From Urechis unicinctus (taxonomy: Eukaryota; Annelida; Polychaeta; Xenopneusta; Urechidae), in contig CM067346.1 of assembly GCA_034190875.2 (NCBI GenBank), positions 44,817,922-44,881,921 on the forward strand: DNA of 64,000 bases, given 5' to 3'. Within the stretch, counting starts at the first letter, position 1, and every line of letters starts with the position of its first letter. The notes beneath the pieces are model-generated. The model was not told the DNA's origin, did not search any database, and worked only from the letters and a program-made list of their open reading frames with translations. This document shows, one piece after another, positions 24,051 through 46,664 of the stretch. The position numbers were made by a program, and so were the translations under genes.

Positions 24051-24266
24051 TTGCTGCAATTCCTTCTCACAGCTCTTCTTGTTCCATGTTTTACAGTTCA
24101 ATTATCACTTGCCTATCAAATTATGACAGCATCTTATGCACATGGAACACAAACAGCCGATAATTGTGACGTTTCAGCTGATCTGGATACTTCAGCGGAT
24201 AAGGCAGTGCATTTCTTTTTAAGTCAGGATGTCCAAACATTCGGGCCTGGATATTTAGTTACTTAA
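24051..24266 (+). other. Open frame with signal-peptide-like start
   Basis: The plus frame reads LLQFLLTALLVPCF, VQLSLAYQIM, TADNCDVSADLDTSAD and AVHFFLSQDVQ to TAA at 24264-24266. The hydrophobic start followed by a polar stretch resembles a signal peptide, but there is no ATG at the head; the frame runs in from upstream, with acceptor-like TTCTCACAG and TTTTACAG inside. The related block near 1.4 kb is open in the same frame over the shared part (GDVSAHLDTCADNAV), with no indel. This is either a duplicated exon or chance agreement of a short repeat. Confidence 0.2.
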
Positions 24267-24607
24267 TTCGCAAATGTTGAGGTATGATAAATAGCCGACC
24301 TTGATATAGCACTGAGTGCAGACATTGGTGCATAGTGAAGATTTCAAGCATGACGTTAAGCGTATTGTCACCCCTTCGGTGTTCACATGCGCTAATACGA
24401 CGGTGGTGAACTTTTACGTTGTGAGTATAAGCTCAAAAGGGGCATCAAGGTCAAGCTGTTTATCCCCTGCTTAAGCGGAGTCTTGTTTGATGCACATGTC
24501 AAAAAGCCTACAATTAGCACATTAGGACATGGATCTTTCAAAGTTAGCTTCATATTCCTAACCAATACATCACGTGTCCGGTCCAGCGTGTGTTCGGTGA
24601 CGACTCA

Positions 24608-24625
24608 GCTGCTGCTGCTGCTGCT
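24608..24625 (+). repeat. (GCT)6 microsatellite
   Basis: Six perfect GCT units, preceded by CGACTCA. Confidence 0.95.
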
Positions 24626-24975
24626 ATGACTTCTTGATTGATGCAATTGAGATTACCTCTAAAGGTTTTAAAAAGTGCTAGACATTGCGTAATTAACATG
24701 CAGGATGATTTTGCTCTGAACAGAAAACACTTTTATAATGTTTTTATTTTACTTGAATAAAGTAATACAACTGGATGTCAACGACAATACATTAAATAAC
24801 CAAATCTTTTATGTAAACGTGTTTGTCCATCAGACAAAATGACAGCTCAAATAGAAATGTGATGGACCTAACATACGATATACAGTAAGGAATATAATTG
24901 GCATCAATTGTAATAATTCACCTGCAGCAGAATAAATGGATGCTCCAACGACGGCTGAATAAGCATTTTGTTCAG

Positions 24976-25079
24976 ATGGTATACGGCCAGCGCTCGAAAT
25001 GGCTCGGTCACCCGCTTGCCCGAGGCAAGTGACCGCTACTTTAATTTAGGCGACAGCAATATACGAATTTGCGCATCAT
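24976..25079 (+). CDS. Weak candidate exon, unrecognised
   Basis: It follows GCATTTTGTTCAG and begins with one base of a split codon. It then reads WYTASARNGSVTRLPEAS, DRYFNLGDSNIRICAS and TAA. GC-rich first half. The spacing of W, the R/D pair and a terminal I-R-I recalls an immunoglobulin-like strand pattern, but that is a guess. No donor before the stop. The island overlaps a GC-rich hairpin (25005-25035), which offers another explanation of its composition. Confidence 0.17.
25005..25035 (+). other. GC-rich hairpin
   Basis: CGGTCA, CCCG, CTTGCC, CGA, GGCAAG, TGACCG: two perfect six-base stems with a three-base loop and a four-base bulge on one side, unusual in AT-rich sequence. Confidence 0.6.
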
Positions 25080-27237
25080 AATCTCCCAAACATTAGCTCA
25101 CGTTGTTAACGACTATACCAGTCCGGTTTGGCAGGGAATATATCGGTGATCACATATGGCTTATGTTAAGTTTTCATAGGTATTTAGTGAAAGACTGGGG
25201 CTATATCATGTGGAGGATTCCTCAGTTAGAAGCATCTTAAGGGTGCATTATACAGTGGTTTGGGTCATTTTTAATTTGCTTGTATTTTTTTAGGAACTCT
25301 TCATGATAAGGTTCGGTCTGTCGGTTTTGAGATCAATTTGTAGCCTTATATATAAATGTGTTGGTAATGTTCATGAGTTAAACAATACAGAAATCAATTA
25401 TGTCGTGGCATCACAGTATGTAGCGTTTTGCTGCAGATGAATGGTTTTTTTCTAAATAATTTCCATTCATCGGGATAGATGTATCATATACAAATGCATT
25501 CTCCATATACATTTTTTGCGCGGGCAGGTGAAAATTGTACCCGCGGAGTTGGCATGCGGCATATTCCTTTTGTTTGTGACCGCCGTTTATATAAAGCCAA
25601 TAATTCGATAATTTATAAGGTTTATGCAACTGAACGGATAATCAAGTTATTGTGCAACTACACAAAAATGAAAGCATAATAGATATTGCACCAAATTGCC
25701 GACAAATGCGACGTAAACATATAATCAGCATGTGTGTACAGCTATTTGAAATGGTGACAGCGCCCTGTGAAATATTCAGCGGCTTAACATAAGTAGCCAG
25801 ATAATGTATATTCTGGACTAAGCAGAGTGAAATCCATATTCTATTATGCAGGTTGTATTAAACGCTTACCAACTTAAGAGCACATGAGTGTACAGGTTGC
25901 ATTATTCTCTCGATGCCCGCGCCACTCTGGCAAGAAAGAACAAAACTATACTAACCTCCGGATGGTAGTAGCATTTAACAAAACGCTAATGTCTAACTTA
26001 AATGTACCAACCCGAGCGTGGCTTCAGTTGAAGTGCTCGTCGGCGTTTGTATAATGCAATATATTCCCAAAATGCCGTGACAGGAAGCAGTCGCATCCGC
26101 TTGGCCTAGCGTGACTCCAGCAAGGACAGGCAAATATAGCAACAGCATTGGATAACTATGAAAATTACATATGGGGGCGATAAATATGGCGGACAACGTA
26201 CTGTTAGTCACATATATAATGACATGCTGTTTGTGTTATATTGCTAACAAAGCAAAGTTTAATTTCGTTTGTTTTATTAGTTCGTTTAAACATCGACAAA
26301 AGCTGCACTTCGGGGGCTTTTATTTCACAACCTAAGGCAACTGTGCATTATAGTTAGTTTTAATGCAGCGGGCCAGAGTATCATTCTGTGTTTCTAATAT
26401 TTCAAATTACTAGATATTCATTTGCATGACCACTACATCAAGCTCGTAAGTTTTGCTAGACGTCAATCTCGGCGCTTATGAGGATTTGACGTCGGCCATA
26501 TTAGAACCTCCTTTTAAATACAAGTAGTAAGTGATATTTCCAATTCGCTTTGCCACCCTAACTCGTGCTAAGATCTGGCTAAACTACATTTCTGGCTTAA
26601 AGTCTAGATGTATTACGATGTAGTTTTTTTACTCCCTGAAGGACTTTTCCAGGGGATTCGAGTGAATGTGAAGCATTATATGAGTCAAGGACAAAACTGT
26701 CAATGTTTGTTAGTTACCTTCCTTGTTCGGGTTATATCATTGATTTATGTAAGAATTCATTCATGCTGCACTAAACCACCCCAAAAAGCTCACCATAGAT
26801 CACCTATTGCCATCCCTCTCCGAAATCGAAGAACCTGCTTCAATTCATTCTTTGATAAAGTCATATTAAATTTAGCGTCCTCCGGTTCTAAAGAAACGGC
26901 AGAGAGCTGAAATAACCCGCACCAAACGATCTAATATAAATGGCTTTGTGGAAATGATTAATATATTGCCTCTGATAGCGTTTAATGAATGACTTTAGTG
27001 TGAAATAATTACGACAAATGATGCCTTCAAAAATTCTCAACAATCGGCCAAATAATACGTATAATGATCGTCGCATTGATAAGATAGAATGGGATACCGC
27101 GAAATGTAATAAAAGGAAGGTTTCAGCTGATAGCGAAAAGCCCTATCTAATCTGATTTGTACAAATTATTGACTGTGATTATTGGTACATTTCATGCGTT
27201 GACCTCTGAACCCTCTGCATTGATTACAACGTGTCCC
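25080..27237. other. No gene seen
   Basis: AT-rich; the open frames at 25411-25679 and 26608-26910 look like chance. Holds the second copy (26530-26585) of the block at 20.8 kb. Confidence 0.3.
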
Positions 27238-27253
27238 TTTTTTTTTTTTTTTT
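27238..27253 (-). repeat. T16 run (poly-A on minus strand)
   Basis: Sixteen T. On the minus strand this is a poly-A directly after a 162-codon frame (27224-27712), the longest in the window outside simple repeats; its C-terminal lysines come from the poly-A. No known protein or AATAAA seen, so a retroposed copy is only a possibility. Confidence 0.6.
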
Positions 27254-27879
27254 ATAACTTAGTATAAGGCGTAATAGCGATTTTGGATAAGCTAAACGCA
27301 ATTTGTGAAGAATGACTAATTGGTAAGCTATTATTTCTCTGGTAATTTCGCTCCTGTTTATGCGTCGTATGACGATTGGAGTGCACATAACATGTAAGAT
27401 TCGTGGGCCTTCATTCAAGCCAAATATTAGAACCGTCGTACAATAGATATACTCAAATAACACAACATTATAATCTAGCTGCACGCAAATAAAATATAGC
27501 CATATCATCTCGCACTCATTTTCTATTTGACACCTTCGCTCGATGATGACTGGTCCAAACATATCTCTACTTACCTCAGTGAGAATTAATCGATGAAATG
27601 TGTTGCGTATATCGACTAAGACTGGTGATGAATGTCCATATACATCGTATTGTCTATATTCGTTTGTAGTGCAACATGCATGCATGTATTGCAGTTCACT
27701 CAGCACCACCAAAGTCTAATGGCAGACCGACCATATTGGCTCTGTAGGATGATACCACCAATAAACCACAAACACAAATATTGTTGTTTGAGGCAGTTAT
27801 GCCAGCGAATAGCACTAGCTTTTAAAGGTTAATGCAACACAACGTTCTTAAGATTAAATAATTATGCATATAATGTGTA

Positions 27880-34030
<6,151 letters not shown>

Positions 34031-34924
34031 ACTTGTCCTTATCGTGACATTCATTTTTGAAAGAACATTATTAAAAAATCCGAGGAAAATTGTCCAGCGT
34101 TCTTAAGGCTCACATATTCTGCCTGAAATGCATGTCTGCATGAACCTAGCAGACGCATTCGCGTCATAGTCCGCTTGACATTAGTGTCTTCTAGATAGGT
34201 TAAACCCCTCATAAATAAAGCCGACGCATTTAACGGTCATTAACATCTTCTTAATACGACCAGACTTGAGTCGCCTGTATCGACATTCAACATTCATTGT
34301 TCACCACTCTGAACATGTCGTCCTATGCAACGATTCGCAACCCATTATCGTGTATATCAACATTAATAATAGATTATGATCTCAGATGGACTATATTGCA
34401 ATTCGCCTTGCACTTGGTTCTATTTAGGCAAAAAAAGTTAAGCGCAACGTACTTGTGTAAAATGGGTATATATCAATGCATATAATAACACTGTAACACT
34501 AATGCTTAACAACCTAGTAAAAAATGCAAAAGCGCCTATTTCATGCCCTGCCTGAATGACCAATTTGTTTTATTATACTACTTATCCACATATGATGCAT
34601 CATATTCTGCTAATATACGAAAGGATGAAGGCCAGAATAGTTATCCAACATGTAGGTAATCTGCTAAATAATCTTTGTTGTCGGTCAGACAGTACATTGT
34701 GATGGCCTGTAACTGTGAGACATGTGAGAACTCTGATGCTCAATATCTTTCCCAAACTTCTTCAACAACATGGTCGGGCAATAGTTAGAGTATAAACAGA
34801 AAGGAACACATAGCAATAAACGTTTAGTTATAAGATGGTTTCCCTGTAGTCAAATCAAAAATATTCAATATTGTCCATCTCTGTCGTGTTATAATCGATT
34901 TGTGAAATGTGTTAACTCACCAGT

Positions 34925-38800
<3,876 letters not shown>

Positions 38801-38899
38801 GAATGCTCACTTGATAAGCAATTATTGCGAAAACGGAGATAATGGTCTGACGTTGTTAAGGTTCAAACATTTTGCAACTAATGTGTGTGAACTCATTAA

Positions 38900-39089
38900 T
38901 CATGTAGTCCCATTCGCACCTGGTTCCGCTTATCATGTAGTCCCATTCGCACCTGGTTCCGCTTATCATGTAGTCCCATTCGCACCTGGTTCCGCTTATC
39001 ATGTAGTCCCATTCGCACCTGGTTCCGCTTATCATTAGCCCATTCGCGTTCCGCTTATCATCATTTTATCATGTTCCCATTCGCATGAC
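38900..39089 (+). repeat. 33-bp minisatellite, four perfect copies plus degenerate tail
   Basis: Copies at 38900-38932, 38933-38965, 38966-38998 and 38999-39031 are identical (begin TCATGTAGTCCCATTCG, end TTCCGCTTA). Truncated copies follow at 39032-39057 and 39058-39089. Since 33 is a multiple of three, the plus frame 38799-39038 repeats an 11-residue unit (HVVPFAPGSAY). I see no start context or family support for a protein. Confidence 0.95.
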
Positions 39090-42000
39090 TCTGAACCCTT
39101 GTGCCCTTGTTCAATATTTATTTGTGCTATCCTATCATCCCATGTAGTATTTTTGATTTTGCATGAATGTATTTTCAATAGCATGAGATTTCCAAAGCCT
39201 GAGGGATGTTGCATAGGCTTAATTCTTAGTTTTTGCTCCGCTATTTATATAAAGATATGTATTGGAAAATGGTATGTATCACGATGGTGTTCGAGCGTAA
39301 TCTATCTGTCATTCTTTCGGGAATATGATGTCAAGACTCAGTGAAAAAGGCCTCAACTGCATAGCACTGTCCAGCATAAATATCTTCGTCGGTCACATGC
39401 GTCATTTAGACATTCGGCACGGAACATCGTGCTTAAGCGCCAAATATACTCATCGGTCATTTGGCTCGGTGACGTTTATTTATTCGTTAGAGGCTATAAG
39501 GAGTCTAGTCTGCTTTAGGGACATTCTGCTGTAATTGATTATGATAGGCCATTGTCTTTTTATTTAGTCTGCCAATATTGCTTTTGCTCATTGAATAACA
39601 TTCTGATTAAGACGATACCATAGCAACAGAAACCCTTTAGTGCGTTTAAGTCATTCAACAAAGCAACCATGACACCGGCAACAAGCTTGGTGCGTTACAG
39701 TCACTCAACAACAGCTACGGGTTATATACGTCATCTACTAAATTCGCTTAGCACGCTGAGGTGGCAGCGATTTATACTGAGCGTGTATAATTGCAAACAT
39801 TATTCGGCTGAAGTATACGGTTTGCATGACAACTCCAATATCGCTTTAAATTTGAAGCGCCACAACAGTATCCGTTGAGAAGATGGTATATTTACTAATC
39901 AATTTTTAAACATGAACTGCATACTGGAACCAGCCAAGGAATGGGTTGAGTTTTGTCTTTTATTAACTGTGCAAACCGATTGTGTTTTGCAGAATTATAT
40001 AAGATTGCTGGCACTAATTCATCGAAAAAATCCAAGAAAAAGGTTATCCCTGATGTACAATTTAACATATTTTACATTGAAAACTTACTCCAGTCTACCG
40101 CAGATCTAGGAGGATAGACATTACATCACAACTGCAACTGTCATGTAAAATATTAATCAATCATTTGGCGTACTTTATATGTTATATCCACATTTGCCAT
40201 ACATCAGACCCGCTCCAGGCCGCAACCATACATATACGGAACTCATACACACTTTGCAACCTATATATTATATCTACCTAAATTATATATGTATGATTTG
40301 CGACTGGGTCTTGCAAAAACATTTGTTCAGTTCCATTCATCGAACAAAGCTGTACTTTCAATATGTTGCAGCAAAATTAACCACGAGAACAAAGTATCGT
40401 ATAGATCTACAAAACGCTCCCATTTGCTGTTAAGAAATAATAAGCAATGTATTAAGATATGAACAAAGGTTATTCAGGACATAAAATTTGTTGACATACC
40501 ATAAATCCATCGCCATCGTCTCATGAAGATACAATCGAACGTTTTCAAAACATACTTATAGCAGCTGGTCAATCGATGGGAAAAGTAGGATGACAATGTT
40601 TGTCTGCAAAAATGGATCGCTTCATTCAACCACTTAAATCCATTTCAGCTGGTTTGCGTATTTGGCGAGATTGTTATATTGTTATATTTTTTTCCATTCA
40701 AATTTTCCGTCATTAACATCATATAGTCCAACAGCAGACATCAAAGCCTGGCATCCAATAGCATATGGTGTCTATCAAACTTTATACTACAATGCGGTTG
40801 GTCCGTGTGTATGAATAATATCACCCCGAATTATATAACCATATAACGTTTTCCATCAATGCAGAGTAATGTGTTAATTGTTATTCTTAATTGCTCACAC
40901 CAAGCATCGTAATCAAGAGCGTTATTAACGACATCATTATCCTCGTCAATTTTATAATCATAATTATCAATAACAGTTCATCCTCAGCATGATAATTGCA
41001 GTCATTATCTTATTGAACTATTATGATATATGGTGACCAATATTATATCACAATAAGATGGCTTTGTCTATTAGGTACCTGCCAAAGCACTGATAGTACG
41101 TTTTATGTACTGGGACCATTAATGGCATGTTTATGGCGCACTGCGTTGGGAGGATATGTCATTGCAAGTGATATGCTGCTTGATAAGCATCGTGAAGCAA
41201 ACTCAAGAATCACAACCAGGACTAGAGGGATGCGGCAGCTTGGCTTTGAAAATTGCTATTTGATACATATTATCTTTATGTCGGCTTATATTTTATGTTT
41301 GAAGGAGTTGTGCCATCGAATACTTCACTACGATGGATGTATTTTACATAAACTAACACTGTCGTTAAGTTCGATGTAGTATTTGTTCAATTGGCGATAT
41401 CGTTGAGGCTTTACAACCATTCATACCGACGACAGTTAATGAGCAGTTTGTAAACAATGCCAACACCATTAATCGGTTCGTATTCTAAAGCAAATATCTG
41501 ACCATGAGGTTTTAGCAAGAATGACATCATGGTGTAAGGTGATCTATTTATAATGCAGTAGAACTAATTGACATTGCGAAAAACCATTAGCGACAGTCCA
41601 TTAAGCAACGTGCATATCAAATGACCTAGACACGACGCCTGACGTGAAGTGAACTGTCATCAACGATAAGTTGCTACACAACAATGTGTACTTAATGGGT
41701 TAGCATAGTCTCACATTACCCCCAGAGCACAGCATTAACGCGGTGGGTGGGTGCGGGCAGCATGGTGAAACACTGATGCTTTGATCGTATGTTAGCCGCA
41801 CACAGTATGAAGGGCGTACGCGTGCCGCATTTTATGACCGGTACCTAAACACTTTGGATTTGGGTCAGTCAAACATGTTTTTGAAGGAACTGTCCTAATT
41901 TTATTCTATGTGAGCTGCAGTTCACTAATGATCCATGTTCACCAGTTGTCAATAAAAGCCTTAGAGTCTCTGTGGAAGTGAACAATGTGCTCACGAGACA

Positions 42001-43983
42001 TTTGTTTGTTATATCGCTCGTAAAGCAGAGCTGTTTTGTGAAACAATTGTGTTACATGTTGTGAACACCAGAATGGCTAAGTCGAAATTTCAGGCAGGTG
42101 AGAAAAGTATGCTTCTCACAAGGTTTAACAGGACGATGGCAATGCTTATGTCTCTCCTAGCTGCGGGTAATTTTGGATTTAATAAACTGTATATAAGAAT
42201 AACGGAGCACTTCATGGAGCTGATGCGTCAATGAACAGGTCATAATGAACAGTCATCAGGATTGCAAGTGACAGGTGTACAATAGTTTTTACCATAAGTC
42301 GCTGACTATTTACGATAACGATGAAATAGTGAAACATTAAGTTGCGTAGACAGCACCTACTGATACATTGTGAGTGGTAATATGGCTGTCTTTGCCAATG
42401 TTAGTCCATATGCAACCGAATGGACCGTCAAGATTTCTTTGCAAGTATTCATCGCTGATAAACCTTTGTTTATGCTGCAAGACATCAAAGTAATGGCTTT
42501 GAAGCTGCGGTTAGCAACTGTGCACGTTGGATTTGTTTTTACGGCTCAAAATATAATGATTATAAAGTCTTTGTACATATATTGCCGAAAATGATCAAAG
42601 GTGATTTTACAACCCCTCTCTACCTGTTCCTCTCTATCACGTTACCAGGCAACAGCAATCAATTTCAGAGTAACGTTCACCCTACCAAATAAATACTCGA
42701 CGCATACGTTAGCCAGGACTGTACACTATATACTTCCGTTTATAATGAGAACTTGGAGGTTTGTTAGGGGCTTTAATATTTACGTCAACATCATACTCTC
42801 GCTGACATGATGGCTATGCTTAGTGTATACCCTTTTACAGATTACCATCAAAATAAATTAAAATTGATGTGTTTCTAGTTTATTACTGAAGTGGATACAC
42901 CCACGAAAGCATCACCAGACACTTCGCAGGCAACCCCGTAGAGACTACAGGCTCTACACGGTTTATCAGAAGGCCAACAGAAACCATATGCCATATATGA
43001 CCACACTCAAAATGGTGTATGCTGCATCCAGATATAGTGATATGGATAGCGAGGTTGTATTCACATGACATTTATTAAACCGACAATAAAATATAATCAA
43101 TAGCATGGGCAATGGGTGATCTTTTCCCTAAAAACCATCGTTTTTTGTTATTCACAACTGAAGTTTCAGTAGCAAGATTGTGGTCACGACATTCTTGTTA
43201 TGCCATGCACCGTTTGTTCAACCAACGCTGGCTAACTGCATTCATTGTACTATACGGATGATGACTGGAGTTCTGTTGTTGTTTCACCCAACGCTCTGCA
43301 TGCAATGTTGTGATGTCTTAATTTAACTTCCTGATGACAAAGTATGGACAACGAATAGCCTTTGGAGAAATAATAAATGACATTAAAGAGGGAATTGAAA
43401 CAAATTGGCTAAGTGATGTCGTGGAATGGTCAGTAATGTAGTTTATGCTCTTGTATGGTGCTAGTGACTTGCATTGTCGGCATGAACCGCACTGTCGCTT
43501 TAAACAAATGGTGTTTCAAACCTGTTTAGGTACTTCAGTTAGTACACATTACCAAAGAAGTATCTACATCTACTATGCATATTTTATAGACTTACTGCAA
43601 GCATTGCCTCGAATGGCATTGCTCCCTCTGAGCGGATCTATACTAGCTACCTGCGGCAATGTAATATAAACGATGGATGTTTCCTGCTCTGTGGCCTACA
43701 TAATTGAATCAAATGCCGCTTTGGGGATTGCTAAAAGCGGGCCAACACACACGGAAACTGTGCCCGATAGCTATTTGTGCTCTTATCTGTTTAAGCACAG
43801 CGGTTTATTGAAACACCCAAAATGCACAAATCCCCGACCCTGTTTTTATATTTCTCACAGAATACCTCACTTACTTGCGATCTTAGCCTATAGAGGCGTT
43901 GGCATACATTGATAACGAGAGTAATATGATATGTACGAATAAGCAAAGGACATTGTATTATAATCTTTAAAAACTTGCTCGGC

Positions 43984-43986
<3 letters not shown>
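39090..43986. other. No gene or mobile element seen
   Basis: AT-rich. Several frames of 60-118 codons (largest 41023-41379, plus) are within chance expectation. A G-rich stretch GGTGGGTGGGTGCGGG near 41742-41757 is the only compositional oddity. Confidence 0.3.
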
Positions 43987-44062
<76 letters not shown>

Positions 44063-44174
44063 TATAGATATATTTATATTTATACATATAAATATATAGA
44101 TATATATATATATATATATATATGCATACATTTCTATATATTTATACATACATCGTTGTACATATATACATCAC

Positions 44175-44214
<40 letters not shown>

Positions 44215-44219
44215 TTATT

Positions 44220-44272
<53 letters not shown>

Positions 44273-44347
44273 ATAAATATATATATATATATATATGCAT
44301 ACATTTCTATATTTTATACATACATCGTTGTACATATATACATCACA
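43987..44347 (+). repeat. Compound (AT)n microsatellite with internal duplication
   Basis: (TA)37 at 43987-44060, then shorter AT runs. A non-simple block (ATGCATACATTTCTATAT to CATCGTTGTACATATATA) is present at 44122-44175 and again at 44295-44347, period about 173 bp. Confidence 0.95.
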
Positions 44348-45475
44348 TGTTTTAAAATCACAGAGAACATGTGAATAGCAGAGAGAAGAACCGCAAGCTC
44401 TTTACGCTAAGGTCCTCATAGTTTTTGTGAGCATTTTATTTAATCATATAATTGCTACATTTAAAAATAAAGATTACATTATGGTATATAATTCAATGAA
44501 TAGATGATATCCATTTTTACCCCAGACATAAGGGTTATGTCAAACACGACGCACCTATTGTGAATATAATAAAAGGCCGGAAGACTGATTGAATGCCATT
44601 AGAGGTAACTATAAGTTTACATGAAATACTTTCAATGTTCTATCCAATCGCATTCCTAATTGCTTTTGTATTTGAAAGCTACATGAGGAACGTTCGTGTT
44701 GTGTTTTTATTTGCCGTGTGTAATTTAGGACGAATGCTTAGATTCTCAGTTATTGAAGTTTTACTATGTACACTAGTACACATGAGGTTGAGAGTTGATA
44801 TATAAATATGCACACACATCACTGTGTTATGCAATATTCAGTTTAATTCAAGAATGGCTGAGTGGAAATAAAGTTAACAAATTTATCATTGCTCTCACAT
44901 CACTGGTTATAATGCAGTAACGCCCGCGTCAACCAGACAGGCAAGCCTCCGGGCATCGCCTTGGGATTAAAAACCTCGTTAAAGGTTTCAAAATAACATA
45001 GTGCTTTGATAACTTCTTTCATTGTCACCTCTTTTGTTGGTTAGTGTTAAAGTCGCTGGCTTGCTGATTATGTAAAGTGTAATCGATTGCAATTTATATT
45101 TAATAATTGTTCACATTAAATTTCTAAAATGTCCATCGATGAAGGTCTATCATCCTTCCTTGCTTCAGTGTTCATACAAATTGGCGCGAGGTTTTATTCA
45201 ATTGAAAATTGTTCATGTAAAATATTGCTCTGATCCGCTTTATTGATGCTCCATAGAGGCTGTTTGATGAACATCAAGCGCCCTTATTTAGACAAACTTA
45301 AGCATGCATAATCTGCGAGGCTTGTTTTAATATACAGTCAATGTGATACAATCATAAAATTACTCACAAATACGCAATGTTTCTAAACGCACGCTACTCT
45401 CGTTGAAATAATTCCTCAGTGGAACGTTACATTCCGGAGACATGATATGAATAAGGCTACATGGAACCAAACCAG

Positions 45476-45925
45476 GGAGACGCTATCTGGGGTCGCCAAA
45501 GAACGCACAATTCCCTATCTGCAAGTGTTGTGTGGTCTGTAGCGCACCCCTGCACTGACTGTAGCTCTCTCCAAATAACGCTCTCTGATGCCATGATATG
45601 ACCAAACAGCCGTCTTTAAAATAAATTAAATAAAGGGAATCATTGAATCCAGCCGACTTCCAGTAAACAGTCTCGCAAAGAGTTACTGTTATCTCTGGCG
45701 CTTTGTTTTCCATGTTACACGACTACCAGTTGTAATGAAACCAACCACCTGATCCGTTGTGCGTCACGTTATAAAATGATGTATCAAACATGATGGAGCA
45801 TTCAGCCGATAAATATTATCCAGAAATGTCAGAAGCTTTGCAATGCTGTTTTTGTTGCCATGCTGTTTTCTCTTTCCGTGCGGAAACATACTAGCTACCC
45901 TAGGCAATATATTATACGCAGCCAT
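45476..45925. other. GC-richer insert present in copy A, absent in copy B
   Basis: Copy B runs from ACCAAACC to AAGGGATATATT within about 20 bases near 55720-55750, while copy A has about 450 bases between the same anchors. The insert is GC-richer than its flanks and holds a 76-codon minus frame (45483-45713; MENKAPEITVTLCETVYW). No inverted ends, poly-A or obvious target duplication. Insert in A or deletion in B cannot be told apart. Confidence 0.4.
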
Positions 45926-46664
45926 CGCCAAGGGATATATTCAGATTTATGGGTTATATAGCATAGCTACAGTAATGACCACTGACTCGTGTGTCAATTT
46001 AGGGCTTGCACAAATATGAGAATACTCTTGGCTACTGTACCCATTCATCGATCAACAACGCATCTAAGCATATGCATAGGGCCTCAGGGATGTTATCACG
46101 TAGAAGTGTGGCGATGTCGGCTGTTTTATGTTGTATATACTAAATCTCAATGAATAATGTTATGAGACCAATGAGAGAAGCATCAAAGCTCACTTTTCCA
46201 AGGAATGAAAAGTCTAATGAATCTTAGTGTTGTTTCATTCTGCAATTTACTGCAATCATCATTTACAGCAATAACATATCACGAAATCCAAAATTTTTGG
46301 TATAAAAAACGATTATACTTTTTAATAATTATGTTGTTACTTTTGAGTGACCAAGCGCAAGAAGCGATTCGTTGTTCATTGTTGTTTCTCTCTGAGAACC
46401 ATCAGCGATCGCCTCACTCGTGCTACAGTTGGACAACGGTGCACATTTTGATTGATTCCCTTTTGTTCAGTATAGTTCAGCTGTTATAGCAGCCTCACCA
46501 CAGCGGCTAATGGTCACCTGGCCGTCAACGTCATGACGAGCACGTTAACGTCCAAACCAGATCCAGTATAAGGTAACTGTTGTCGTTTCGTTGGTTAACG
46601 GTGTCTTCTACTTGGGTAGCATGTGGTTTGTATCTGGTCATGTTGTGCAAGCTGATATGTCTCT

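Noticed and set aside
38900-39089. CRISPR array
   Set aside because: Units are contiguous tandem copies with no spacers, in eukaryotic-type DNA.
41023-41379. 118-codon plus-strand gene with hydrophobic segments
   Set aside because: Composition equals the background and no family or splice support is visible.
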